Shown in pieces: positions 7,264 to 14,693 of a stretch of DNA of 25,742 nucleotides; the first letter of the stretch is position 1; every line of letters starts with the position of its first letter. The position numbers and the translations under genes are program-made. The DNA is from Litorimonas sp964435725 (lineage in GTDB: Bacteria > Pseudomonadota > Alphaproteobacteria > Caulobacterales > Maricaulaceae): assembly GCA_964435725.1 (NCBI GenBank), contig CAYTAJ010000034.1, positions 1 to 25,742 on the forward strand, in the 5' to 3' direction. A model generated the notes under the pieces. That model saw nothing but the letters and a program-made list of their open reading frames with translations. It was not told the DNA's origin and made no database searches.

Positions 7264-8036
7264 GCACAATTCTTTTTCTGATGAGGGGTTTTAGGCCTTA
7301 CACCAACAACCGTGCCGTAATGTTCGGATAATCTGGATAGTCCCATTTTCAAAAGCGTCAGCCCTGTTCCGCTCGCCCATTTTTCTGCACGCTCCACCGC
7401 GTCCAGGGATTGATCCAAACAGCAGACGGCGATGACAGCAACATCCAATCCACTGCCCATTGCGTCTCTTGCATCTTGAAGTCGGGATTGCGCATCTAAT
7501 CTATGTGCAAATTGGTTTTCGATACGATCTGTCTTCTGGCCACCGTCTACAGCTGCGCCGTCATAAAATTGTGTCGATGTCACGCCATGTCCACTTTTCT
7601 CATAATCTTGAGCAAGGCGTTTACCCGCCTCAATAAAAGATGTTTCCAAAATGGGATATCCATTGGCATCAGTACGAAGCGCCAATCGATCTAAAGCAGA
7701 GAGCCGTCGATTAACCCGCGCCTGACGTTTGACACCACCTTCTACAAAAAAGGCTTTGTCTTGCAGATCATAATGTTGGCCGGAAGCCGTTCCGTCTTTT
7801 CCTTTCAACAAACGTCGTTTCATGGACGGCACAACAACATAACCTGTCGTATCCATATCAATCGCACCACTGGCTTTTAGAGCCTGCAAATCTTCGGCAA
7901 GCACCCAAAAGGCCGGACGTTTGCGACGGTCTCCATTGGGATGTGCCGGAAAGGCATCACACCCCCCTGCGACGGAGATACAAGCTTTGTGATGCAAAAG
8001 ACGACGTAAGATTTGGATTTGATCATAGGTCAACAT
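7260..8036 (-). CDS. gafZ: DUF6456 protein, GafZ-like GTA activator / anti-terminator
   Basis: This 258-residue protein has a C-terminal DUF6456 domain (about residues 105-245), seen in 'RRLSALDRLALRTDANGYPIL', 'FIEAGKRLAQDYEKSG', 'LDVAVIAVCCLDQSLDAVER' and 'LLKMGLSRLSEHYG'. The N-terminal half is basic and may fold as a winged helix ('MLTYDQIQILRRLLHHKA'). In Caulobacter, GafZ works with GafY to switch on the GTA cluster and is reported to act as an anti-terminator with RNA polymerase and Nus factors. Rhodobacter GafA is thought to join the two halves in one protein. The ATG follows the gafY stop directly (0 nt), and its TGA overlaps the small terminase start. The identification as GafZ is inference from domain, partner and position. 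Confidence 0.82.
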   Translation of the reverse strand: MLTYDQIQILRRLLHHKACISVAGGCDAFPAHPNGDRRKRPAFWVLAEDLQALKASGAIDMDTTGYVVVPSMKRRLLKGKDGTASGQHYDLQDKAFFVEGGVKRQARVNRRLSALDRLALRTDANGYPILETSFIEAGKRLAQDYEKSGHGVTSTQFYDGAAVDGGQKTDRIENQFAHRLDAQSRLQDARDAMGSGLDVAVIAVCCLDQSLDAVERAEKWASGTGLTLLKMGLSRLSEHYGTVVGVRPKTPHQKKNCA

Positions 8037-8405
8037 CTAAGCGAACGTCCCCTCAGTAAGAACAGGTTGCGGCGCTTGGCGCAGGAAATTTTCCAGTTTG
8101 ATAAGTTTACGGTCAAACACCTGATCATCACGGCTGTCTTCAATCACTTTACAAGCATGGCTGACGGTGGATCGATCTTTGTGAAATAAATTGGCGATGT
8201 GCGTATGGTTCAGCTCATAGACGACATGGACTAGATACATGGCCACTTGCCGCGCGAAACGGATATGTGTGCTTTGTTTCTTAGGCGATGTTAGATTAGG
8301 TTCAGTCACACCAAATTCAAGCGAGACGGCCGCAATCACAATATTGGCTTGATGCGCTTGGTTCGCCAAACGAGCGGGGTCTGAATGTCGGGTTTGGCGC
8401 GGCAT
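8037..8405 (-). CDS. gafY: DnaA domain IV-like DNA-binding protein, GafY-like GTA activator
   Basis: This 122-residue protein carries a DnaA C-terminal (domain IV) helix-turn-helix: 'FGVTEPNLTSPKK', 'RFARQVAMYLVHVVYELNHTHIANLF' and 'DRSTVSHACKVIED' match the DnaA signature region. It lacks the AAA+ domain, so it is not a replication initiator. The start is the ATG at 8405, which has a very strong ribosome site (AAAGGAGG, 4 nt before the ATG). An ATG at 8447 would lie only 13 nt past a candidate -10 box and is less likely. GafY of Caulobacter is a direct activator of GTA transcription together with IHF and GafZ. The identity is inferred from domain type and pairing with DUF6456. Confidence 0.82.
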   Translation of the reverse strand: MPRQTRHSDPARLANQAHQANIVIAAVSLEFGVTEPNLTSPKKQSTHIRFARQVAMYLVHVVYELNHTHIANLFHKDRSTVSHACKVIEDSRDDQVFDRKLIKLENFLRQAPQPVLTEGTFA

Positions 8406-8459
8406 GTATCCTCCTTTTGATGCGATTGAGCCATAATAGCTCTGCATAGCTAAGTGAGG

Positions 8460-8492
8460 ATTATATTCCTATATATGAGAACAAAAAGTCAA
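8460..8492 (-). promoter_or_regulatory. Candidate gafY promoter with over-long spacer
   Basis: On the minus strand a consensus -10 box TATAAT (8460-8465) lies 55 nt before the gafY ATG. A TTGACT -35-like box (8487-8492) lies 21 nt upstream of it. The spacer is 3-4 nt longer than usual, so the promoter may be weak without an activator. A GTTC-N5-GAAC inverted repeat (8514-8526) lies further upstream. Confidence 0.45.
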
Positions 8493-8539
8493 CATCTGGA
8501 TGACGGATTTAATGTTCGAAAAGAACTAACACTTTGAAT

Positions 8540-8878
8540 TTAAGCGTAAATTTTATTGATCTGTGTCGACTCTTGGGTTTGAGCATCCATTTTGACAAAG
8601 TGGTCATAACCGAGGATCATTGTCACGTTCTGCGCTTCATCCGCTAAAGGAAGACGAATCCAAAACTGCGCTAAGTGTCCACCATTGGGCGTACCCGGGC
8701 GAGTGACACCCACATAAGGGCGTTTATTCTCGACCACCCTNNNNNNNNNNNNNNNNNNNNNNNNNNNNNNNNNNNNNNNNNNNNNNNNNNNNNNNNNNNN
8801 NNNNNNNNNNNNNNNNNNNNNNNNNNNNNNNNNNNNNNNNAGCACCATTTGATGTCGCAACGCGTTCCCTTCTAACAT
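8540..8878 (-). CDS. PAS_5-like domain protein, interrupted by a gap
   Basis: The visible ends fit the alphaproteobacterial PAS_5 family. The N-terminus has 'LEGNALRHQMV'. After the gap come 'RVVENKRPYVGVTRPGTPNGG', 'FWIRLPLADEAQNVTMILGYDHF' and a short hydrophilic tail; the 'LPLADxxxxVxMILG' strand is the usual C-terminal PAS element. The likely start is the ATG at 8878 with GGGGAG 5 nt upstream. A 100-N gap (8741-8840) hides the middle. Such proteins are single PAS sensors of unknown ligand. The gene is 135 nt upstream of gafY on the same strand and follows a CtrA-like box, so a link to GTA control is possible but unproven. Confidence 0.6.
   Translation of the reverse strand: MLEGNALRHQMVXXXXXXXXXXXXXXXXXXXXXXXXXXXXXXXXXXRVVENKRPYVGVTRPGTPNGGHLAQFWIRLPLADEAQNVTMILGYDHFVKMDAQTQESTQINKIYA
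8741..8840. other. Assembly gap (100 N) in the PAS-like gene
   Basis: There are exactly 100 N, probably a placeholder for a gap of unknown length, inside the PAS_5-like coding sequence. Confidence 0.95.
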
Positions 8879-8953
8879 AATATCTCCCCGCATAGCTGCC
8901 CTATCAGCCGATAAGTCTGTATTCGATATGGGGTGTATTATCGCAACGGCTCG

Positions 8954-8968
8954 TTAACCATAAATTAG
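8954..8968. promoter_or_regulatory. CtrA-like box upstream of the PAS gene
   Basis: The sequence TTAACCATAAATTAG fits TTAA-N7-TTAA except for the last base and contains the TTAACCAT form of the CtrA site. It lies 76-90 nt before the PAS gene start. CtrA controls GTA production in Rhodobacter, so the placement is suggestive. A short motif like this can occur by chance. Confidence 0.45.
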
Positions 8969-8995
8969 GTTTTTCGTTAAGAAATACGCGCTTTT

Positions 8996-9015
8996 TTGAA
9001 TCGGTTCCGATTCAA
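8996..9015. promoter_or_regulatory. 20-bp dyad with two GANTC methylation sites
   Basis: The arms TTGAATCGG and CCGATTCAA are perfect 9-bp inverted repeats around a central TT. Each arm contains GAATC/GATTC, the GANTC site of the alphaproteobacterial methylase CcrM. No T-run follows the dyad on either strand, so it does not look like a terminator. It is best read as an operator candidate upstream of the PAS gene. Confidence 0.5.
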
Positions 9016-9135
9016 TCTTCTAGACCTTGCAAAGAGCTATTTGACACTGCGATACAGCTAGTTGAAGTTTCAATAATTAATCATCCTAAGGGCGAATAAA
9101 TATACTCAAGCGTCGAGCGTTCGAATCAAATATGA

Positions 9136-9555
9136 TTAAGGACGATTCTTTCCGAGTCCTGTACGCTTCGCCAGCTCAGAGCGCCGCTTCGCATAGGCTG
9201 GGGCAACCATCGGATAATCTATCGGAAGCCCCCATTTTTTACGATAAGCCTCAGGCGTCATGTCATATTTAACGCGCAAGTGACGTTTGAGCGATTGGAA
9301 GGGTAAGCCATCCTCCAGACAGATGATAACGTCCTCAGTCAAGGACTCTTCTATTGGCACAGCGGGCTCTAACGGATCTTGGTTTAAGGCTTCGGTCTTG
9401 TCTTGGGTTGCAGAAACCAATCCTGCATAGATAGTTTCCAAGACATTCGAAATATCATCCTGTTTCACATCATGATTAGCGAAATAAGCCGCAGCAATAT
9501 TCGACGTATGCGCGAGGAGGCTCTTTTTAGAGATTACGTCTTCCTCATCGCTCAT
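9136..9555 (-). CDS. MucR/Ros family transcriptional regulator
   Basis: This 139-residue regulator is of the MucR/Ros type. The core 'PAVPIEESLTEDVIICLEDG', 'LKRHLRVKYDMTPEAYRKKWGLP' and 'DYPMVAPAYAKRRSELAKRTGLG' is unmistakable. In Ros the zinc finger uses Cys-Cys-His-His. Here the positions read Cys, Asp (CLED), His (KRH) and Tyr (VKY), so the protein probably binds little or no zinc, like the zinc-lacking Mesorhizobium Ml homologues. MucR proteins bind AT-rich DNA and act as broad repressors, including in cell-cycle control of Caulobacter. The ATG is 6 nt after the stop of the last antiporter gene, so it is probably cotranscribed with that operon. Its targets are unknown. Confidence 0.88.
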   Translation of the reverse strand: MSDEEDVISKKSLLAHTSNIAAAYFANHDVKQDDISNVLETIYAGLVSATQDKTEALNQDPLEPAVPIEESLTEDVIICLEDGLPFQSLKRHLRVKYDMTPEAYRKKWGLPIDYPMVAPAYAKRRSELAKRTGLGKNRP

Positions 9556-9561
9556 ACGCGC

Positions 9562-11310
9562 TTAAGCTCCAAGGACATAGATCACAATCAAGGTCAGCAA
9601 AAGCATACCTGCCGTCAATACCGCAGAAAGACCGGATGGCGCAGCCTCGCTCATGGCGCCCGCAGGACTGAAAGCCTGATAAAGCTTACGGCCTAAAGCA
9701 TTGAGTGTTTTGTCACGATAACGCTTTACATGCACGTTCATCCGGTCCCACATGGCGGAGCTCCATTTCACCGCACCAAATCCCATGCGCCGATAAACCC
9801 AGTCGAAATCCAGAATTTCAGCCCGACGTTCCGCGGGATACACGCCATAACGTTTGAGGAGTGTGAAGGCGAAAATAGCCGCAAAGAGGAGCTGTAACTG
9901 AAAGACAACATGATCCCACGTATAGGGCTTATAAGGATAATCCATTTCAAACGGCATCAACGCGTAGAGCATCTGATACCCGCCAAATGGCCAAGCCAGA
10001 ACAATACAAAGAATACCTGCAAGACTCATGGCGAGCAGCATATTCCAAGGAGCCTCTTTCACACGTCGCCCACTGTCGTGAGCGAAGAAAGTGAAATGTG
10101 GAACCTTAATACCGGAATGTTCCATCACACCTGCTGAGGCAAATAGCATCATCGCAAAAGGTATCCAGAGATGCGCTTCGATAGCCGCCGCTAAAATCAT
10201 CGCTTTCGTAACAAAGGCGGCCAAGAGCGGGAAGGCTGCAATCGACCCTGCCCCAATTAAGCAGAGGACCGTTGTGTAAGGCATTGAGCGGAACAATCCG
10301 CCAAGCTCTGAGGCCTTTGCCGTTCCCGTACGGTACATGACAGCGCCAATTGACATAAAGAGGAGGCCCTTAAAGATAACATGCACGAAGACTTGTCCCA
10401 CCACGCCGTTCATGGCCAGCGCACCGCCTATCCCGATACCGGCGACCATAAAGCCGAGCTGATTGTTCAGAGAATACGCTAACACGCGACGCAAATCGTT
10501 TTCCACAACCGCAAAGAAGACGGGGAAACATGTCATAATTGCGCCAATCCAAATCAGGATATCGACACCCTCAAATCCGCGCGCAAGTGCATAAATCGCA
10601 AATTTTGTGGTGAAGGACGCAAGGATAACGGTACCCGTAATAGACGCCTTCGGATAGGCATCTTGCATCCAGTTATGGAGCAGCGGAAAGCCGCACTTAA
10701 TGCCCATCGCAATCAACATCAGCCATCCACCAGGCGTGTCCAGACCGATATAATTAAACATGAAATCACCGCCACGATCTTGCGCCACCATGACAGCACC
10801 GCCCAAGAGCAAAACACCGGAAAGGACTTGAATGGCGAGATAACGCATACCGGCGGCATAGGCACGGTCTCCGCCTTTCCACACAAGGAAGACGGAGGAA
10901 ATCGCCGTTAGCTCCCAGAAGATAAAGAGCGTAATCATGTCACCTGAGAGCACACCGGCAATGGCTGCCCCTGTATAAATTAACGCAGAGCTATCAGTAA
11001 TACGGCACTTTTCATGGAGGCCGTAAATTCCATTGATTACACCCGCCAAACAAAAGAGATAACCCCAAACCAGTGACAAGCCATCAATACGCAATGTTGT
11101 TAGCTCAACACTGCCGAAGGTCAGTACGCCCCGAATATATTCAGGCGAAATAGAATGCATTTGGAAAATCAACCATCCCGCAAAAATCGGCGCGGCGATC
11201 AATAACAGTTTACGCGTGTAATGCGTGGCAGATGACTTTGGTATAAGCGTACATAAGAGCCCGGCTAAAATAACCCAAAGACCCGGATTTATGTTCATAA
11301 GGTCAAACAT
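9562..11310 (-). CDS. Mrp/Mbh-type antiporter subunit D paralogue (third, C-terminally extended)
   Basis: This 582-residue polytopic membrane protein of the proton-translocating NuoL/M/N-MrpA/D family keeps the expected TM5 glutamate ('LFIFWELTAIS') and a TM7 lysine ('AMGIKCGFPLLHNWM'), the core of an antiporter half-channel. Compared with the other two copies it has an extra C-terminal part: a TM near residue 465-480, a charged cytosolic linker ('YPAERRAEILDFDWVYRRMG'), amphipathic helices and a final TM. It would form the far end of the membrane arm. Its ATG overlaps the stop of the small upstream gene by 1 nt. Substrate ion (Na+ or K+) and direction cannot be told from sequence. Confidence 0.88.
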   Translation of the reverse strand: MFDLMNINPGLWVILAGLLCTLIPKSSATHYTRKLLLIAAPIFAGWLIFQMHSISPEYIRGVLTFGSVELTTLRIDGLSLVWGYLFCLAGVINGIYGLHEKCRITDSSALIYTGAAIAGVLSGDMITLFIFWELTAISSVFLVWKGGDRAYAAGMRYLAIQVLSGVLLLGGAVMVAQDRGGDFMFNYIGLDTPGGWLMLIAMGIKCGFPLLHNWMQDAYPKASITGTVILASFTTKFAIYALARGFEGVDILIWIGAIMTCFPVFFAVVENDLRRVLAYSLNNQLGFMVAGIGIGGALAMNGVVGQVFVHVIFKGLLFMSIGAVMYRTGTAKASELGGLFRSMPYTTVLCLIGAGSIAAFPLLAAFVTKAMILAAAIEAHLWIPFAMMLFASAGVMEHSGIKVPHFTFFAHDSGRRVKEAPWNMLLAMSLAGILCIVLAWPFGGYQMLYALMPFEMDYPYKPYTWDHVVFQLQLLFAAIFAFTLLKRYGVYPAERRAEILDFDWVYRRMGFGAVKWSSAMWDRMNVHVKRYRDKTLNALGRKLYQAFSPAGAMSEAAPSGLSAVLTAGMLLLTLIVIYVLGA

Positions 11311-11657
11311 TAATGCTCTCCCTCATGCTCGGTGGAATAATCAGGGTCAGGCAGTCCCCCCTCCCCGTAATAATCCTCATTGCGGGCCAGCACCTTGAAT
11401 AAGAACGGCGCAGATAAAACAATCAAGGTATAAGCAATAAAACCAAATATAGCCCAAGAGCCGGGCACAAAATCCCACGGCGCAGGATGTTTGAGAGGGT
11501 GCATCAGTCCGAATATAACTGTAATCACAATTCCGATGAGTGGAAGCCACATGAAGTTAGCTTTCACGGTGTCTTTACCCAAAAATAAAAAGGGTTTAGC
11601 CGCGGGATGAATACCTTCTGCGGCATGCTCAGCAGGGTCGCGTTTCATATCAGACAT
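11310..11657 (-). CDS. Unknown two-TM protein within the Mrp-like operon
   Basis: I do not recognise this 115-residue protein. It has a hydrophilic N-terminus rich in His/Ala/Glu, a first hydrophobic segment ('FMWLPLIGIVITVIFGLM'), a short Pro/Trp loop, and a second hydrophobic segment ('FGFIAYTLIVLSAPFLFKVL'). The tail is acidic and His-rich ('PDPDYSTEHEGEH'). It overlaps both neighbouring D-type genes by 1 nt (TAATG), so it is strictly co-expressed with them. A small accessory or bridging subunit between two antiporter-like subunits is the simplest inference. Confidence 0.75.
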   Translation of the reverse strand: MSDMKRDPAEHAAEGIHPAAKPFLFLGKDTVKANFMWLPLIGIVITVIFGLMHPLKHPAPWDFVPGSWAIFGFIAYTLIVLSAPFLFKVLARNEDYYGEGGLPDPDYSTEHEGEH

Positions 11658-13147
11658 TATGAGAGCCCCCCGGGAAGAATTGGTTTCAAGAAATCGACAA
11701 TGCCGCCCGCATAGAAGAATAATACAAGGCTGCCTAATGCTGTGAATACAGGCGGAACAATCACCCCGATATGTTTCTTGCGTTCTGTCACAAGTGCCGC
11801 ATCAGCCTCAGGGTCGGCTGGCGGTTTCATAAACCCGCGCACAGCAATCGGAACCAGATAAATAATATTCAAAATAGAGGACGCAATTAGAGCCGCTATC
11901 AATATGCCCTTCCCGCTATCCAGTGCACCCGCCATCAGGAAGAATTTCGGCCAAGAGCCACCCATGGGAGGAATGCCGATAATGGAAACAGCACCGACCA
12001 AAAACGCTCCGAAGACCCAAGGCATTGTGCGGCCCAAGCCATCCAGCTGTGAGATGTTGCTACGATGAGAGATTGTGTAAATTGCGCCGGCGCACATAAA
12101 GAGCGTAATCTTGCCCCAAGCATGCATGACGATTTGCAGACCGCCACCGATAATCGCCATAGGTGCTGCCAACATAGCACCCAGCGTGATATAAGACAGT
12201 TGCGACACGGTGGAATATGCCAAGCGCGCTTTCAGATTATCTTGTCGCAACGCAATGACTGAAGCCAAAACAATAGAAATCGCTGCCACCCAAGAGAGCG
12301 TCGTGCTCGCGGGTGTTTCAGCGGCCAGAGACGGGCCGAACGTAAAGACAACGACTTTGAGCATGGTGAATACACCCGCTTTCACGACAGCGACAGCATG
12401 AAGCAAAGCCGAAACAGGCGTCGGGGCTACCATCGCATTGGGCAGCCATGGGTGAACTGGCATAAGCGCAGCTTTGGCGATACCGAATGCAAAGAGGAAT
12501 AAGAGAATAGATGTCGCCAGTAGCGACGTTCCTTCTGGAAAGACCCCACCAACCATAAAGTCTGTCGTACCGGCAATGACCTGCGTTCCGATAATCGCTG
12601 GGAGCAACAGCGCCAATGATGTGCCCATCAATATTAAAGAATAGATTGTCAGACCTTTTCGCGCTTTGGCATCGCCTTTGTGAGATACGAGAGGGAAAGT
12701 CGAAATCGTCAACGCTTCATAGAAGATAAAGAGCGTAATGAGGTTGGCAGACGCCGCAATCCCCATAGCCGACGCAATTGCAAGAGCAACGAAAGCAAAG
12801 AACCGTGTTTGGTTCTTTTCTTTGTTCCCGCGCATATAGCCGAGAGTGAACACTGAATTCACAATCCAGAGCGAACTGGCAATCGCAGCGAAGGTTGCAC
12901 CGAGTGGTTCAAGCTTGAACTTAACTTCGAAATTGCCAGCAAAAGTACCAAGCAATAATTCGGGTCGTGCCCCGGCAGCCACTTCACGGCAAAGATAGAT
13001 AACAGTCGCCAGCAAGGCACCACCGGCAAGGAATGTGACAGCTTCTCTTATATTCGGTGTTCTGTTGCCAACCAAGGCAATAAGAATGGCCGCTGTAATC
13101 GGGATGACCAATAATAGGGCTAAGGCGATTTCAGGTGTGAAGACCAT
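11657..13147 (-). CDS. mrpD: Mrp/Mbh-type antiporter subunit D paralogue (second; most NuoL/MrpA-like)
   Basis: This 496-residue protein has about 14 TM segments. It carries the family motif region 'LMPVHPWLPNAMVAPTPVSALLHAVAVVKAGVF', a TM5 glutamate in 'LFIFYEALTIS' and a lysine in 'FGIAKAALMPVH'. Of the three copies it has the most classical 'HPWLPxAMxAPTPVSALLHA' sequence, so it may replace the N-terminal antiporter part of MrpA, which is otherwise absent from this operon. It translocates protons or cations across the inner membrane. Its start overlaps the stop of the preceding D gene by 1 nt. Confidence 0.9.
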   Translation of the reverse strand: MVFTPEIALALLLVIPITAAILIALVGNRTPNIREAVTFLAGGALLATVIYLCREVAAGARPELLLGTFAGNFEVKFKLEPLGATFAAIASSLWIVNSVFTLGYMRGNKEKNQTRFFAFVALAIASAMGIAASANLITLFIFYEALTISTFPLVSHKGDAKARKGLTIYSLILMGTSLALLLPAIIGTQVIAGTTDFMVGGVFPEGTSLLATSILLFLFAFGIAKAALMPVHPWLPNAMVAPTPVSALLHAVAVVKAGVFTMLKVVVFTFGPSLAAETPASTTLSWVAAISIVLASVIALRQDNLKARLAYSTVSQLSYITLGAMLAAPMAIIGGGLQIVMHAWGKITLFMCAGAIYTISHRSNISQLDGLGRTMPWVFGAFLVGAVSIIGIPPMGGSWPKFFLMAGALDSGKGILIAALIASSILNIIYLVPIAVRGFMKPPADPEADAALVTERKKHIGVIVPPVFTALGSLVLFFYAGGIVDFLKPILPGGLS

Positions 13148-14691
13148 TATTTCGGCCCTCCTGCCATTAACAGCGCTTCCGCAGCGCGCTCAGATGCCCC
13201 TACTATCATGTCAGATGCGCCAAAGATATTCATACCAATCATGATAGAGGCCAAAGCCAACAGCCACATAGGAATGAGCATAGTGAGGGGCGCTTCGTTA
13301 CGAGCAACTCGCACACCATCAATCTCAGGCGGATCTTGGAAATAGGCCGTCATCAAAATTCGACCAATGTAAATAACCGCCAGAATAGAGGTTAAAACAA
13401 TCACGCCAACGGACCACCAATAACCTTGCGACGCCGCCGCTTCAGCCAAAGCGACCTTAGACACAAATCCCGCCGTAAACGGCACGCCTATAAGCGAGAA
13501 ACCGCAAATCGTGAACGCCCCCATTGTCCAAGGCATCGTCTTAGCCAACCCTCGAAAATCCGATGTGCGTGTAATGCCAAAGCGATACCACATCGCGCCT
13601 ACAGCTAGGAACAATCCACCTTTGATAACGGCGTGGTTTATGAGGTGAAGATAGCCTGCACCGACACTCGCGGTTGTCGCGATACCGATACCGAGCAGCA
13701 TATAACCCACTTGTGCCACAGATGAGAATGCCAAAGTTCGGCGCGCATCGGTTTGGAATATGGCTTGAGAGGACGCAAACAGCATGCCGATCACGGCCAC
13801 AAAAATAATCAAGTAAGTCAGCGTTGCAGCGACATAATCAAACTCTGGATTAAACACAAAGAATGTAAAGCGAAGCAAGAGATAGAGTGCCGCCTTCGTG
13901 GCGGTTGAGGCCAAGAATGCCGTCACCTTGGTCGGTGCATATGCATAGGCCCCCGGCAACCAATTATGCAGCGGGAACATAGCAAGCTTGAGGCCTAAAC
14001 CTACAATAATAAATCCAAAAGCAACCATGGCCACGCGAGACCCACCGCCATTATCCGAGAGGATCTGAGCCATTTGCGCCATGTTGAGCGTACCCGTCTC
14101 CATATAGAGGAACCCGATACCGATAACGAAGAAAGTTGCGCCGATAGAGCCAACAATCAGATAATTATAAGCCGCAACAAGGGCACGGCGATCTCTACTC
14201 GCACCCATGGCAACCAGCACATAGGTCGAGATGGAGCTTACCTCGAGGAAAACGAAAACATTAAACGCGTCGCCTGTAACGACCATGCCCATCAGACCAG
14301 CCATACAAAGCAAGAAGGCCGCATAATAGGGTGCATGCTTCTTAGGTTCAATTTCCGCTCGGGTTGCCGGCATGGCGTAAACCATCGTAATTAAGGCCAT
14401 AGCCGCGATTAAAATCAAAAGCGGGGCTGAAAGCGCATCTATGATGAGCGGAATGCCATGCGGGGGTGCCCAGCCGCCCATCGGGTAAAGAATTTGCCCA
14501 TTGGCCAGTTCAAATTGCGCGAGAGCAATCGCTGCTATGACAAGAACCAATGTCATAGCCGTCGTAATCCACCACGCCAGTTTGCGACTTGGCATAATAG
14601 CCATAACAGCTGCCAATATTAGCGGCACAGCAATCAGGAAAGCAGGGCCATGATCAAAAAGCCAAGCCGGCATATAAGGCGTTAAATCCAT
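13147..14691 (-). CDS. mrpD: Mrp/Mbh-type antiporter subunit D (first copy)
   Basis: This 514-residue polytopic protein has the proton_antipo_M domain. Visible landmarks are the TM5 glutamate in 'NVFVFLEVSSISTYVLVA', the lysine in 'GLGLKLAMFPLHNWLPGAY' and the following 'APTKVTAFLASTATKAALY'. It sits directly after the MrpC gene, as MrpD does in canonical operons, with a 2-nt spacer. The motif after 'HNWLP' differs from the usual 'PTPVSALL' form. A role as an antiporter-like channel in the inner membrane is well supported, but the ion is not. Confidence 0.9.
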   Translation of the reverse strand: MDLTPYMPAWLFDHGPAFLIAVPLILAAVMAIMPSRKLAWWITTAMTLVLVIAAIALAQFELANGQILYPMGGWAPPHGIPLIIDALSAPLLILIAAMALITMVYAMPATRAEIEPKKHAPYYAAFLLCMAGLMGMVVTGDAFNVFVFLEVSSISTYVLVAMGASRDRRALVAAYNYLIVGSIGATFFVIGIGFLYMETGTLNMAQMAQILSDNGGGSRVAMVAFGFIIVGLGLKLAMFPLHNWLPGAYAYAPTKVTAFLASTATKAALYLLLRFTFFVFNPEFDYVAATLTYLIIFVAVIGMLFASSQAIFQTDARRTLAFSSVAQVGYMLLGIGIATTASVGAGYLHLINHAVIKGGLFLAVGAMWYRFGITRTSDFRGLAKTMPWTMGAFTICGFSLIGVPFTAGFVSKVALAEAAASQGYWWSVGVIVLTSILAVIYIGRILMTAYFQDPPEIDGVRVARNEAPLTMLIPMWLLALASIMIGMNIFGASDMIVGASERAAEALLMAGGPK

Positions 14692-14693
14692 GA

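Noticed and set aside
1..8405. A complete, active integrated prophage
   Set aside because: The visible gene set and order match RcGTA-like clusters, including the g3.5 and gp10 genes. No integrase, excisionase, phage replication gene or attachment site is seen, and the regulators are of the GafY/GafZ type.
8037..8447. A DnaA replication initiator
   Set aside because: Only the C-terminal DNA-binding domain is present. There is no AAA+ ATPase domain, and its partner is a DUF6456 protein.
8514..8526. LexA (SOS) box upstream of gafY
   Set aside because: The alphaproteobacterial LexA site is a direct repeat GTTC-N7-GTTC. Here the halves are inverted with a 5-base spacer.
9125..9138. AATCA-TATT-TGATT hairpin as a terminator of mucR
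   Set aside because: It is an AT-only-like 5-bp stem overlapping the stop codon, without a T-run.
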